Position numbers and translations under genes: made by a program. 64,000 nucleotides of DNA, taken from an uncultured Bacteroidales bacterium. Its GTDB lineage: Bacteria > Bacteroidota > Bacteroidia > Bacteroidales > FEN-979. Position 1 is the first letter of the stretch. Each line of letters begins with the position of its first letter. The stretch spans positions 1-64,000 of the forward strand of contig CAIVAT010000122.1 of assembly GCA_903903985.1 (NCBI GenBank). Direction: 5' to 3'. Positions 26,485-35,718 of the stretch are shown piece after piece. Under the pieces are notes generated by a model that made no database searches, was not told where the DNA came from, and saw only the letters and a list, made by a program, of their open reading frames with translations.

Positions 26485-29358
26485 ATGATCCTGAAACAAT
26501 TTCACTCAAAGTTTTTTCTTTTCATTTTATTCTGTGGTTCAGCCTTCTTCATGGCTGAAACCAGAATTCATGCGCAAACATTCAATCCGGTGGCCGACTC
26601 CTATATTCATGATGTCAATCCCACGGTAAATTATGGCACTTCGGTTGATCTTTATGTGAAAAAAGGGACTGCTTCCAACTTTCGGAAGACATACATGAAA
26701 TTTGACCTGACCACTTCAGGGATCAGTGTTATAAGCAGTGCAATCGTGAGATTATATGCCACCACCTCGACGGCAATTGCAATGAATGTCCACCAGGTAT
26801 CGGATGCATGGACCGAAACCGGGCTGACGTGGAACAATGCCCCGGCTGAAGGAGCAATTATTTCAGCCTCTTCGCTGCTGGCCGCTCCCGGCTATTATGA
26901 ATGGGATGTCACCGCCTATGTGCAAAGTCAGTTCGCATCAACTGATAAAGTGATCAGCATGGTGTTTTATTCGGCAACTGTCAGTTCCTCTTCCATCATT
27001 TTCAGCAGCCGGGATGCCACGGCAAATAAGCCGGAACTGGTGATCAATGGAAACATAACGGCTCCTTTGGCTCCCACGAACCTTGTAGCAACGGCCTCCT
27101 CAATCAGCCAGATCGATCTTACCTGGGCAGATAATGCCACCAATGAATCGGGCTATAAAATAGAGAGCCGGACCGGCTCAAATCCATTCACAGAGGTGGC
27201 CAGTGTCGGATCGGGATTCACCACCTGGTCAAATACAGGCCTTCCGATGAGTACTGCCGTGACTTACCGGGTTTATGCATACAACATCGCAGGAAATTCG
27301 GCCTATTCAAACGAAGCTACCGCATCAACCCTGAGCCCCGGTACAACATACTATTATGTAGATGCCACCGGCGGAAATGATGGCAACAATGGGTTATCCC
27401 CTTCAACAGCCTGGAAATCGCTGGCCAAAGTCAATGGGATTACATTTACCCCCGGGAGCAGGATCCTTTTCAAAGCCGGGGAAGTATGGACCGGAAGACT
27501 ATTCCCGAAAGGATCAGGAATAGCCGGATTCCCCATCATCATCGATATGTATGGAACGGGCAGCAAGCCCCTGATCGATGGCAACGGGATGACCGGAACA
27601 GGTGTGGTTTACCTGTACAACCAGGAATACTGGGAGATCAGCAACCTGGAGATCATCAACGATGGTGCAACCGGTGCCGACCGGCGCGGGGTGCGGATCG
27701 ACGCTGAAAATTTCGGCACGGCCGATCATATATATTTAACGAACCTGAATATTCATAATATCAAAGGATTGGTAGGGCAGGGTCGCCCTGAAAAAAGGAC
27801 GAGTGGAATCGGCTTTGGTATTGTGGATGTTTCGAGCCTGGAAACCCATTTCAATGATATCCTGGTCGAAAATTGCGTGATCACCTCCTGCGATAACCAG
27901 GGGATCATTACCGAGTGTGTTTCAGGTGACGGTTATGATCCCTATTCGGCCGAATGGAATTCAATGAAGATTACCAATGCCGTAATCCGCAACAATATAA
28001 TTTCAGATATATCCAAGAACGCCATGATCATCCGGTTGTTTGAAGGAGGTGTTGTTGAGAATAACCTTTGTTACAACACTGCCAACGGGATCACCGGCAA
28101 CACGATCTTCTCGGCATCCTGCTCAGGTACTGTTTTTCAGTACAATGAAGGCTATGATAATCATTCTCCGGATTTTGACGGAAGCCTGTACGATCCCGAC
28201 CTGCGGTCGCCCAATACTTACTGGCAGTATAGTTACAGCCATGACAATGCGCATGGCCTTTTCTGGACATGTACCGTCCAGGCCGATGCGAATGTTGTTT
28301 GCCGTTACAATATCAGCCAGAATGACCAGGGTATTATTTTTTGCATCAATTACCCGGTTACTTCGGTGAAGGTTTACAACAACACGGTGTATTGCCCGGC
28401 AAACCTTTCACCCATCATTATTTCTGAGCGCAATAATGGCGGAGGTGGTTCACGGACCTATACCTTTAATAATAACCTGATCTACAACCTCAGCACCACA
28501 GCGAGTTACGACTATACTTCAGGATACAGCAGGTCGATCGATTACAACTGTTTCTGGGGAGTTCATCCGGCCACGGAACCGGCCGATGCGCATAAGATCA
28601 CAGCCGATCCGAAACTGGTCAGCCCCGGAAGCGGAGGCATCGGCATCAACACGGTGGACGGGTATAAACTGCAGTCAAATTCCTCCTGCATCAATAAAGG
28701 AAAAGTAATTTCCGGCAACGGGGGAAAGGATTATTGGGGAAATCTGCTTTACAACGGGGCGCCCGATATCGGTTGCCATGAGTGGGTGCCTCCGCCACCG
28801 GCACCCATGAACCTTGTTCCAACGGTAACCCCGCCAAACCAGATCAACCTGGGCTGGACGGATAATTCAACCAATGAGAGCGGATTCAGGATCGAACGCA
28901 AGGACAATACCGGGGCGTTCTCTGTGATCGCATCTGTTGGGACGGATGTCAATACCTTTAACGACCCGGGTGTTTCATTGGATACTGCGCATATTTACAG
29001 GGTTTGCGCTTTCAATTCAGCCGGCAATTCAGGGTATTCAAATGAAGTCCTGGCGACTGATTGCTGGACCGGTGCAGGCGACACGGATTGGACCAATGGA
29101 GCGAACTGGTCTGCAGGAGTCATCCCTGATACAGCGGCCTATGTGACAATTCTTCCTTCCGCTCAAAATCCGGTCATTGTTTCAACCGTAACACTCAGCG
29201 ACCTCAGGATAAGGAGTGGGGCTTTGCTGACTGTTGCCCCGGGGGGAACGCTTATTATGAATAATACGATCATCCTTGACGGGGAAACCGATCGCGGAAT
29301 CATCGATCCATCAGGCAAGATTACTCGTTTTGATTGCCAAAGAAACCCTATTGAATAG
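26485..29358 (+). CDS. DNRLRE-FN3-beta-helix-FN3 secreted protein, copy 2 (putative lyase), without T9SS tail
   Basis: The ATG at 26485 (11 bp after the previous stop) gives a signal peptide ending RIHAQ. The 957 residues comprise a DNRLRE/CBM96-like module (about 31-190, FNPVADSYIHD), an FN3 domain (about 193-285), the beta-helix (about 288-767), a second FN3 (about 772-858), and the beginning of a beta-rich domain (WTGAGDTDWTNGANWS). The last domain also occurs in the giant - strand proteins. The protein stops abruptly without the sorting domain carried by its paralogue, so it may be truncated. It is otherwise intact. The paralogue's catalytic loops are conserved, so activity is probably retained. 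Confidence 0.75.
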   Translation: MILKQFHSKFFLFILFCGSAFFMAETRIHAQTFNPVADSYIHDVNPTVNYGTSVDLYVKKGTASNFRKTYMKFDLTTSGISVISSAIVRLYATTSTAIAMNVHQVSDAWTETGLTWNNAPAEGAIISASSLLAAPGYYEWDVTAYVQSQFASTDKVISMVFYSATVSSSSIIFSSRDATANKPELVINGNITAPLAPTNLVATASSISQIDLTWADNATNESGYKIESRTGSNPFTEVASVGSGFTTWSNTGLPMSTAVTYRVYAYNIAGNSAYSNEATASTLSPGTTYYYVDATGGNDGNNGLSPSTAWKSLAKVNGITFTPGSRILFKAGEVWTGRLFPKGSGIAGFPIIIDMYGTGSKPLIDGNGMTGTGVVYLYNQEYWEISNLEIINDGATGADRRGVRIDAENFGTADHIYLTNLNIHNIKGLVGQGRPEKRTSGIGFGIVDVSSLETHFNDILVENCVITSCDNQGIITECVSGDGYDPYSAEWNSMKITNAVIRNNIISDISKNAMIIRLFEGGVVENNLCYNTANGITGNTIFSASCSGTVFQYNEGYDNHSPDFDGSLYDPDLRSPNTYWQYSYSHDNAHGLFWTCTVQADANVVCRYNISQNDQGIIFCINYPVTSVKVYNNTVYCPANLSPIIISERNNGGGGSRTYTFNNNLIYNLSTTASYDYTSGYSRSIDYNCFWGVHPATEPADAHKITADPKLVSPGSGGIGINTVDGYKLQSNSSCINKGKVISGNGGKDYWGNLLYNGAPDIGCHEWVPPPPAPMNLVPTVTPPNQINLGWTDNSTNESGFRIERKDNTGAFSVIASVGTDVNTFNDPGVSLDTAHIYRVCAFNSAGNSGYSNEVLATDCWTGAGDTDWTNGANWSAGVIPDTAAYVTILPSAQNPVIVSTVTLSDLRIRSGALLTVAPGGTLIMNNTIILDGETDRGIIDPSGKITRFDCQRNPIE

Positions 29359-29423
29359 AAAAGAAACCATTTTTGGCCAGCGGTGCCCGTACCTTTGTCT
29401 ATTCGCTTTAAGGAACATATCCC

Positions 29424-29510
29424 ATGAAACAAAAACGACTCATATTCTGGCAAACGCTACTGATCGTGTTGTTGGTAATCATGATATTTTTCTTTATTTC
29501 CATGATATAA
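29424..29510 (+). CDS. Possible 28-residue membrane microprotein
   Basis: An ATG opens a frame of 28 codons: a basic N-terminus (MKQKR), then a hydrophobic helix of about 21 residues that ends at ATA TAA. It lies in the 193-bp gap between the truncated beta-helix gene and the next T9SS gene. It could be a real small membrane protein, or the signal-peptide remnant of a lost gene. No homology can be claimed. Confidence 0.3.
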   Translation: MKQKRLIFWQTLLIVLLVIMIFFFISMI

Positions 29511-29551
29511 AGACATCTTATATTTTGAATGAATACTTAATTCCGAGGCTC

Positions 29552-31261
29552 ATGAAACGTCTTTTACAATTTAGTCTGGTAATTATCCTGGTCATTCTTG
29601 CAGGGTTCTCGCAACACCTCCATGGTCAGGTTCTCATGGCCGATAATTTCGATTATCCGGCAGGGGACACTTTGATCAGACACAACTGGCTCCAGCAACA
29701 AACCAATGCGACCAATCCGATCATGGTAACCAGCCAGGGGCTTTCCTATGCCGGATATATAGGTTCAGGCATCGGGAATGCAGCTGCATTGGGGGTTGAA
29801 GGACAGGATTTATTCCGTGGATTTGTAAAGCAGACTCTTCCGGGCACGCTATACCTCACTTGTCTTGCAAAAGTGACTGCAGCAACAACCTCCGGTGATT
29901 ATTTTATCTCCTTCAAGGAATCGGCAACATCGCCTACCAATGTGAATTATCGCGGCAGGGTTTGGGTGAAGGCTGATGGATCCGGCAACATTGCCTTTGG
30001 CGTGACCAAAGGTGCAATGACTTCTCCAATGGTTCCGAATTATACAGAATTTACCTATAGTGTGAATACCACGTACCTCCTGGTAATGAAATTCACCATC
30101 GTTGAAGGAACCGTCCCCAATGACAGTGCACAGTTGTTCATTAACCCGGTAATCGGCGCTCCTGAGCCCGCTGCATCGGTCATATGCCCGGATGTCAATT
30201 CAGGAAGTGACCTGGGTCTGGGCTCCGTGCTGTTGAGGCAGGGAACCACTGGTTCTTCTCCAACGGTTATTGTTGACGGCATCCGTGTTGCTAAAACATG
30301 GCAGTCAGCTACCACTCAAAGCAACGTATCCACCTTGAGCGATCTGCAGGTTGACGGGGTTAAAATCATCGGTTTTTTACCCGGTACATTCACTTATAAT
30401 GATACGGTCCCCGCCGGGCAAACTTCAGTGGCATTGAATTCTACCACAACCTGTTTTATGGCAACCAAGGTTACCGATACCGCCACAGCCATCCCGGGAA
30501 TATCTACCGTTGTTGTTACGGCGGAAAATGGCACAAGCACAAGCACATATAAGATTTTCCATGCTTATTCCTTTTACACGGTGCAACTGTTTGCAGCACC
30601 CGCAGGTACCGGTTCTGTAGCAGGCGGAGGAGTGCTGCCGGGCGGTCTTCCCGCAACGGTCGTTGCAACAGCGAATATAGGGTACCAGTTTGTCAACTGG
30701 ACTGAAGCCGGCAATGTGGTCAGTACGAATCCCTCTTACACATTTGTCCCTGTAAACAATACCGACCTTACTGCCAATTTTGTTCAGTCCTTCCAGGTTA
30801 CGGCAACTGCATCACCTGCGGCTGGTGGAACAATATCGGGAACGGGGAATGTTGCAGCAGGCGGAAGCCTCACCCTGACTGCTTTCCAGAACGCTGGTTA
30901 CAAATTCGTAAACTGGACCGAGAACAGCAATGTGCTGGGAACCGCCACATCGCTGACCCTCTCCAATATCCAGGCTAACCATGCGATTGTGGCCAATTTC
31001 CGCGAGGTGGGCATTGGCATTGACACGCATGCCGCCCCGGCAATCAGCGTGTTTCCGACGCTTGTAAAAGATATTGTGAATATTAAAGCTCCAAGCATCA
31101 TCGAGGAAATCCAGGTAACAGACATGACAGGCAGAATGATCTTTAGGCACAAGATCGGGGAGTCTATCATCGTACTGAATACTTCACAATGGAAAGAAGG
31201 CACCTATTTTGTCACTATTTTTACCGGAGATAAAACTGAAACCCGGAGAATTATAAAATAA
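29552..31261 (+). CDS. T9SS surface protein with lectin-like domain and InlB B-repeats
   Basis: The ATG at 29552 gives a signal peptide (LVIILVILAGFSQHLHGQ); the frame is open further upstream but without a signal. The 569-residue protein has a LamG-like beta-sandwich (about 24-245, FDYPAGDTL, VDGIRV), closely matching the N-terminus of the protein encoded at 45832-48612. A cadherin-like sandwich and two divergent InlB B-repeats (about 343-485, each with the FVNWTE motif) follow. The C-terminus is a T9SS sorting domain (VFPTLVKDIVNI). No catalytic motif is seen; I infer a glycan-binding or adhesin role. Confidence 0.75.
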   Translation: MKRLLQFSLVIILVILAGFSQHLHGQVLMADNFDYPAGDTLIRHNWLQQQTNATNPIMVTSQGLSYAGYIGSGIGNAAALGVEGQDLFRGFVKQTLPGTLYLTCLAKVTAATTSGDYFISFKESATSPTNVNYRGRVWVKADGSGNIAFGVTKGAMTSPMVPNYTEFTYSVNTTYLLVMKFTIVEGTVPNDSAQLFINPVIGAPEPAASVICPDVNSGSDLGLGSVLLRQGTTGSSPTVIVDGIRVAKTWQSATTQSNVSTLSDLQVDGVKIIGFLPGTFTYNDTVPAGQTSVALNSTTTCFMATKVTDTATAIPGISTVVVTAENGTSTSTYKIFHAYSFYTVQLFAAPAGTGSVAGGGVLPGGLPATVVATANIGYQFVNWTEAGNVVSTNPSYTFVPVNNTDLTANFVQSFQVTATASPAAGGTISGTGNVAAGGSLTLTAFQNAGYKFVNWTENSNVLGTATSLTLSNIQANHAIVANFREVGIGIDTHAAPAISVFPTLVKDIVNIKAPSIIEEIQVTDMTGRMIFRHKIGESIIVLNTSQWKEGTYFVTIFTGDKTETRRIIK

Positions 31262-31292
31262 CAAACCGTATAACCTTATAAACAGATCTCAT

Positions 31293-32798
31293 ATGAAAAA
31301 AAATCTACCAATCCGTTTTTTCGTTGTAATCCTGCTGATGTTCCTCTTCTCCGGGTCATTATTTGCGCAGGTGTATCATTTTCAGGAGGGGTTCGCAGCA
31401 AATGCACCCCCTGCCGGCTGGATAACAACAAATGTTGCCTGGTCCACCACGCATAACAACGGGCTTTACACCGGTGCCTATTCAGCCAAACTGAAGCCCA
31501 ATGAGTCATTCCTGATCTGTAAGGTGATCAACACGGCTGACGTACTCCAGTTTTATTGCCAGGTGAGGGATACCACAGCAGCAACCAATTTTCACCTGAT
31601 GATTGAGAAATCAACTGATAAACTTACCTGGGCGGAAATAGGTAAAGATCCTTTCAGCAAGGCTGATACAAACTGGCAGAAGATCAATATGGATGTCAAG
31701 GACAATTCACCCCAGCTGTACATCCGGTTTCACGCCACTGCACAGGGTGGAACAGCTGCACTGGGCCTCTGTTACATCGATGATGTGAGCGTGACCAAAC
31801 TGGCGGTTTCACCTTCAGATGCCACGCTTACTGATTTTACATACAACGGTACTACCGTGGATGGTTTTACGGCGGCAACCTTGCAGTACGCCGTTGAAGT
31901 CCCTTACTTTATCGACCATGTTGCAATGGGAGGCACACCAAACAATCCCGCTTCTACCATGACCATCACAAATCCGTCAAAATTGCGTGGAACCGAAGCA
32001 GAACGAACGGGTACGGTCCTTGTCAAAGCCCCCGATGGTGTCACGACTAAATCATACCAGATTGTTTTTACAGTTTCAAAATACATATACAAGACAGGCT
32101 TTGTTACCACCGGCGCCTCGATGCCGCCTTTTGATGGCTGGACCACCGCTTATACTTATACCACCACGACCATCCCGATGGGTGACCACGGTACTTTCCC
32201 CGGCCCTGCTGCTTTCAGGTTTATCAGGGGACAAACTGACAAGATCGGGTTCCTCAATACAGCCAAATATGTAAAATCAGACACATTGGGGTTCTGGCTG
32301 GCTGTAGACCAGGGAGATGGTGTTGAGCAGTTACTGATCGAGAAACGGGTTCTCGGCGGAATAAAAGTGACCATTGCCAACCTGCTGGCTGCCGACATGA
32401 GTCCCGACTGGAAAGAATTCAAATACCCCATTAAAACAGACGATAGTACCGAGATCATTTTCACTCCGACCATCACACCGGAAAGTGCGGTAACCAGGAT
32501 TTACATGGATGATTTGTACATGACGGGGAAACCGGTTACTGACGGTATCGAAAAGATTGCATCCAAAGGCCTTGTTTCTTTTTACCCGAACCCTGCAACG
32601 GATTATGTGATCATCAATATAAATGATCCCGCATACCATTCGGTTGATGTATTCGACATTGACGGGAAAAAGGTTTTTTCTGCCGGTGTAAATGGGCGGG
32701 GAATCACCATCGATCTGCGTAACTATCCAAGGGGAATATATTTTGTAAATTGCAGTGGAAACAACATTGCCATCACCGGAAAGTTTATAAAGAATTAA
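31293..32798 (+). CDS. T9SS surface protein with two MAM/choice-of-anchor-J-like domains
   Basis: The 501-residue product has a signal peptide (1-26, SGSLFAQ) and a first jelly-roll domain beginning FQEGFAANAPPAGW and ending CYIDDVSV (about 27-170). A cadherin-like sandwich (DATLTDFTYNG, about 175-255), a second jelly-roll (about 260-415, ending IYMDDLYM) and a T9SS sorting domain (SFYPNPATDYV) follow. It sits 31 bp after the preceding gene. The domain set is non-enzymatic and fits carbohydrate binding or cell-surface structure. Confidence 0.75.
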   Translation: MKKNLPIRFFVVILLMFLFSGSLFAQVYHFQEGFAANAPPAGWITTNVAWSTTHNNGLYTGAYSAKLKPNESFLICKVINTADVLQFYCQVRDTTAATNFHLMIEKSTDKLTWAEIGKDPFSKADTNWQKINMDVKDNSPQLYIRFHATAQGGTAALGLCYIDDVSVTKLAVSPSDATLTDFTYNGTTVDGFTAATLQYAVEVPYFIDHVAMGGTPNNPASTMTITNPSKLRGTEAERTGTVLVKAPDGVTTKSYQIVFTVSKYIYKTGFVTTGASMPPFDGWTTAYTYTTTTIPMGDHGTFPGPAAFRFIRGQTDKIGFLNTAKYVKSDTLGFWLAVDQGDGVEQLLIEKRVLGGIKVTIANLLAADMSPDWKEFKYPIKTDDSTEIIFTPTITPESAVTRIYMDDLYMTGKPVTDGIEKIASKGLVSFYPNPATDYVIININDPAYHSVDVFDIDGKKVFSAGVNGRGITIDLRNYPRGIYFVNCSGNNIAITGKFIKN

Positions 32799-32825
32799 AG
32801 CCATTCCGGTTGGTTTATATATTGT

Positions 32826-32849
32826 AGGGTCGTCACATTTGATGACCCT
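32826..32849. terminator. Hairpin between the T9SS genes and the GH2 gene
   Basis: AGGGTCGTCA (32826-32835) pairs with TGATGACCCT (32840-32849) through one G-T wobble. A direct repeat of ATGACCCTGCA follows at once (32842-32852 and 32860-32870). There is no clear T tract, so it may be attenuating or an RNA-processing structure instead of a full terminator. Confidence 0.35.
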
Positions 32850-32896
32850 GCAAAATTTTATGACCCTGCATTTTCAACATGTGCCAATCAATCATC

Positions 32897-34759
32897 ATGA
32901 TAAAATCGATAACAACAAGGATCTTTGGACTGGTTACCATTCTGTTTCTTCTCCCTGCATTTCCTTTTTCAACAAGCCTTGCACAAACTGCCCTGATCCA
33001 GAATATCCCGAAACGCGCTGTTCTGTCACTCAATGGCAAATGGAACTACATCATCGATCCGTACGAAACGGGTTACTATGATTACCGGACCAAACCCTTT
33101 GATGAGAGCCTGAAACAACAAGACCGGGCATTTTATACAAATACCAAACCTAAAGATAAAACAGAACGTATCGAATATGATTTTGACAAGTCTCCTACGC
33201 TGCTTGTGCCCAGGGATTGGAATTCACAGGAAGAGAAGCTCCTGTATTATGAAGGCACCATCTGGTATAAAAAGTCCTTTGATTTTAAAACATCAGCACC
33301 CGGAAACAGGATTTTTCTTTATTTCGGCGCCGTAAACTACAGGGCAGATGTGTACCTGAACGGTAAAAAACTTGGATTTCACAAAGGTGGGTTTACCCCG
33401 TTTAATTTCGAAGTAACCGGACTGGTCAGGGAGAAGGATAACTTCCTGATTATTAAGGTGAACAACACACGCAAAGCCGATGAAGTCCCAACGCTCAATA
33501 CCGACTGGTGGAATTATGGAGGAATTACACGTGATGTAATTGTTGCTGAAACGCCGGCCACTTTCATCAGCGATTATTTCGTGCAATTGAAAAAAGGTTC
33601 TGAGGATGTTCTTTCAGGGTATGTGAAACTTAACGGGCCGGCCAGGTCGGGTATCGAGGTTGTTTTAAGCATTGCGGAATTAAAAACCCACATAACAGTA
33701 AGAACTGACACATCAGGGATGGCGGCCATTGAACTGGCTGTCCGCGATCTGCACCGTTGGTCACCCCAGGATCCGTTTCTTTATGATGTTAAGATCAGTA
33801 CCACCGTCGATGAAGTCACCGACAGGATAGGTTTTCGCACCATCGTGACAAGCGGGCCGGAAATACTTCTTAACGGAAGACCGATTTTTTTGCGGGGGAT
33901 CAGCATCCATGAGGAAAATGCCATCCGGGGAGGAAGGGCATATTCCAGGGAGGATGCACAAATGCTGCTTTCATGGGCGAAGGAGTTGGGCTGCAACTTT
34001 GTCCGGCTTGCCCATTATCCGCATAATGAAAACATGGCCAGGCTGGCCGATGAAATGGGAATCTTGGTATGGGAAGAAAACCCTGTTTACTGGACCATCC
34101 AGTGGTCAAACCCGGAAACATTCGAAACGGCTGCCAATCAGCTGAAAGAGATGATCTCGCGCGATAAGAACCGGGCTTCGGTCATCGTCTGGTCCATGGC
34201 CAATGAAACACCGGTTACCCCCGAACGGATGACATTCCTGAAGAACCTGGCGGATACTGCCCGGCATATCGACAATGTTCGCCTCATCAGCGCTGCGCTG
34301 GAACAGCATGGTATTCCCGGGAATGAACTGGTGCGTACCATCGAAGACCCTTTCGCGCAATATGTCGACCTGGTCAGTTTCAACGAATATATCGGATGGT
34401 ACGATGGTTTACCGGATAAATGCGCGAAGATTGAATGGAAGTTCGATTTTAACAAACCGGTATTCATTTCAGAATTCGGTGCGGATGCACTTGGTGGCAT
34501 GCATGGCGACAGCCTGACCCGCTGGTCTGAAGAATATCAGCAATATATGTATCAAGAAACACTGAAAATGATCGGAAAGATCCCCAATCTGCGGGGTTGT
34601 TCACCCTGGATCCTGGTCGATTTCAGGTCGCCCAGGCGCGTACTTCCTGGAATCCAGGATGGCTGGAACCGCAAAGGACTTATATCGGAAACGGGCAACA
34701 GGAAAAAGGCCTTTTACACGTTGAAACAATTCTACGAAACAATCAGTAAAAAGTATTGA
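32897..34759 (+). CDS. GH2 beta-glucuronidase-like glycoside hydrolase
   Basis: I prefer the ATG at 32897 because it starts a clean signal peptide (ending STSLAQ); another ATG 18 bp upstream is in frame. The 620-residue enzyme has the GH2 order: sugar-binding jelly roll (about 40-230, YRADVYLNGK, DWWNYGGITRDV), Ig-like domain (about 235-330) and TIM barrel (about 335-620). The acid/base is Glu437 in WSMANETP and the nucleophile is Glu526 in ISEFGADA. The DWWNYGG strand is found in beta-glucuronidases as well as beta-galactosidases. The uronate operon immediately downstream favours release of glucuronic acid in the periplasm. No T9SS tail. Confidence 0.85.
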   Translation: MIKSITTRIFGLVTILFLLPAFPFSTSLAQTALIQNIPKRAVLSLNGKWNYIIDPYETGYYDYRTKPFDESLKQQDRAFYTNTKPKDKTERIEYDFDKSPTLLVPRDWNSQEEKLLYYEGTIWYKKSFDFKTSAPGNRIFLYFGAVNYRADVYLNGKKLGFHKGGFTPFNFEVTGLVREKDNFLIIKVNNTRKADEVPTLNTDWWNYGGITRDVIVAETPATFISDYFVQLKKGSEDVLSGYVKLNGPARSGIEVVLSIAELKTHITVRTDTSGMAAIELAVRDLHRWSPQDPFLYDVKISTTVDEVTDRIGFRTIVTSGPEILLNGRPIFLRGISIHEENAIRGGRAYSREDAQMLLSWAKELGCNFVRLAHYPHNENMARLADEMGILVWEENPVYWTIQWSNPETFETAANQLKEMISRDKNRASVIVWSMANETPVTPERMTFLKNLADTARHIDNVRLISAALEQHGIPGNELVRTIEDPFAQYVDLVSFNEYIGWYDGLPDKCAKIEWKFDFNKPVFISEFGADALGGMHGDSLTRWSEEYQQYMYQETLKMIGKIPNLRGCSPWILVDFRSPRRVLPGIQDGWNRKGLISETGNRKKAFYTLKQFYETISKKY

Positions 34760-34800
34760 AGGTGCCTTGTGGCAAAAGATAATTTCAAGAAAACGGAAAA

Positions 34801-35652
34801 ATGGATAAACCAAGTTTCAACGACCTGAAAAACTCCCTTACTGTGATCACCGGAGGCGCCGGCATCATCGGAAAAGCAATTGCCATGGGACTCGCCTCCA
34901 TCGGGGGCAGGACGATCATCCTTGACATTGACCTGGGCGCCGCACAGGCGGTTGCCGAGGAGGTCGGGAAACTCACAGGTGCCTTTTCCATGGGGGTTCA
35001 GGCCGATGTCCTGAACAAATCATCGTTGCTGGCTGCCAGGGAAATCATTCACCGCGATGCAGGGAAAATAAATTTCCTGATCAACGGCGCAGGCGGAAAC
35101 GCACCGAAAGGTACAACAAAAATTGAAGAGATCCTTCCGCATCAGGCCAGCGATCTGGACGGTTCGTTTTTCGGACTGGAACTGGAAAGCCTTGAGCGTA
35201 TTTTCGACCTGAATTATTTTGGTACAATCATTCCTACCATGGTTTTTGCAACCGATATGGTGGAAGCCGGCAAGGGTGCTATCCTGAACATCTCTTCGCT
35301 GAGTGCCTTCCACCCGCTCACGAAAATTCCGGCTTATTCCGCTGCCAAAGCAGCAATCAATAATTTTACGGAATGGCTGGCCGTACATATGGCTAAGACC
35401 GGTGTGCGTGTAAACGCCATCGCACCGGGTTTTTTTCTGACCAAACAGAACAGGTTTTTGCTGATTGATGAACAAACCGGAACCCTGTTGCCGCGTGGTG
35501 AAAAAATTATGGCAGGAACACCGATGGGACGATTCGGAACACCCGATGAACTTGCCGGGCCGGTTGCCTTTCTCTTGTCGGATATGGCGCGGTACATCAA
35601 TGGTACCGTGATGCTGGTCGATGGAGGATACAATGCATACAGCGGCGTATAA
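34801..35652 (+). CDS. uxuB: SDR-type D-mannonate oxidoreductase (fructuronate reductase)
   Basis: This 283-residue short-chain dehydrogenase would reduce D-fructuronate to D-mannonate with NAD(P)H. The nucleotide loop is TGGAGIIG (residues 17-24), with an acidic residue at the end of strand 2 (LDID), favouring NADH. The catalytic set is Ser166, Tyr179, Lys183 in the YSAAK motif. The block VNAIAPGFF with TKQN is typical of the Bacillus/Thermotoga SDR form of UxuB, which replaces the larger enterobacterial UxuB. It lies 41 bp after the GH2 gene and opens the tight uronate operon. An alternative would be gluconate 5-dehydrogenase. Confidence 0.8.
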   Translation: MDKPSFNDLKNSLTVITGGAGIIGKAIAMGLASIGGRTIILDIDLGAAQAVAEEVGKLTGAFSMGVQADVLNKSSLLAAREIIHRDAGKINFLINGAGGNAPKGTTKIEEILPHQASDLDGSFFGLELESLERIFDLNYFGTIIPTMVFATDMVEAGKGAILNISSLSAFHPLTKIPAYSAAKAAINNFTEWLAVHMAKTGVRVNAIAPGFFLTKQNRFLLIDEQTGTLLPRGEKIMAGTPMGRFGTPDELAGPVAFLLSDMARYINGTVMLVDGGYNAYSGV

Positions 35653-35718
35653 AGAATTTCAGAACAATTCCCTGCTGCTGAAAAGCATGGAAGGTTAATT
35701 GAAAATTAAGCAGACAAC

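Noticed and set aside
29276-29552. Frameshift joining the beta-helix gene to the next T9SS gene
   Set aside because: The overlapping frame has no sorting-domain or helix sequence, and the next gene has its own good signal peptide at 29552.
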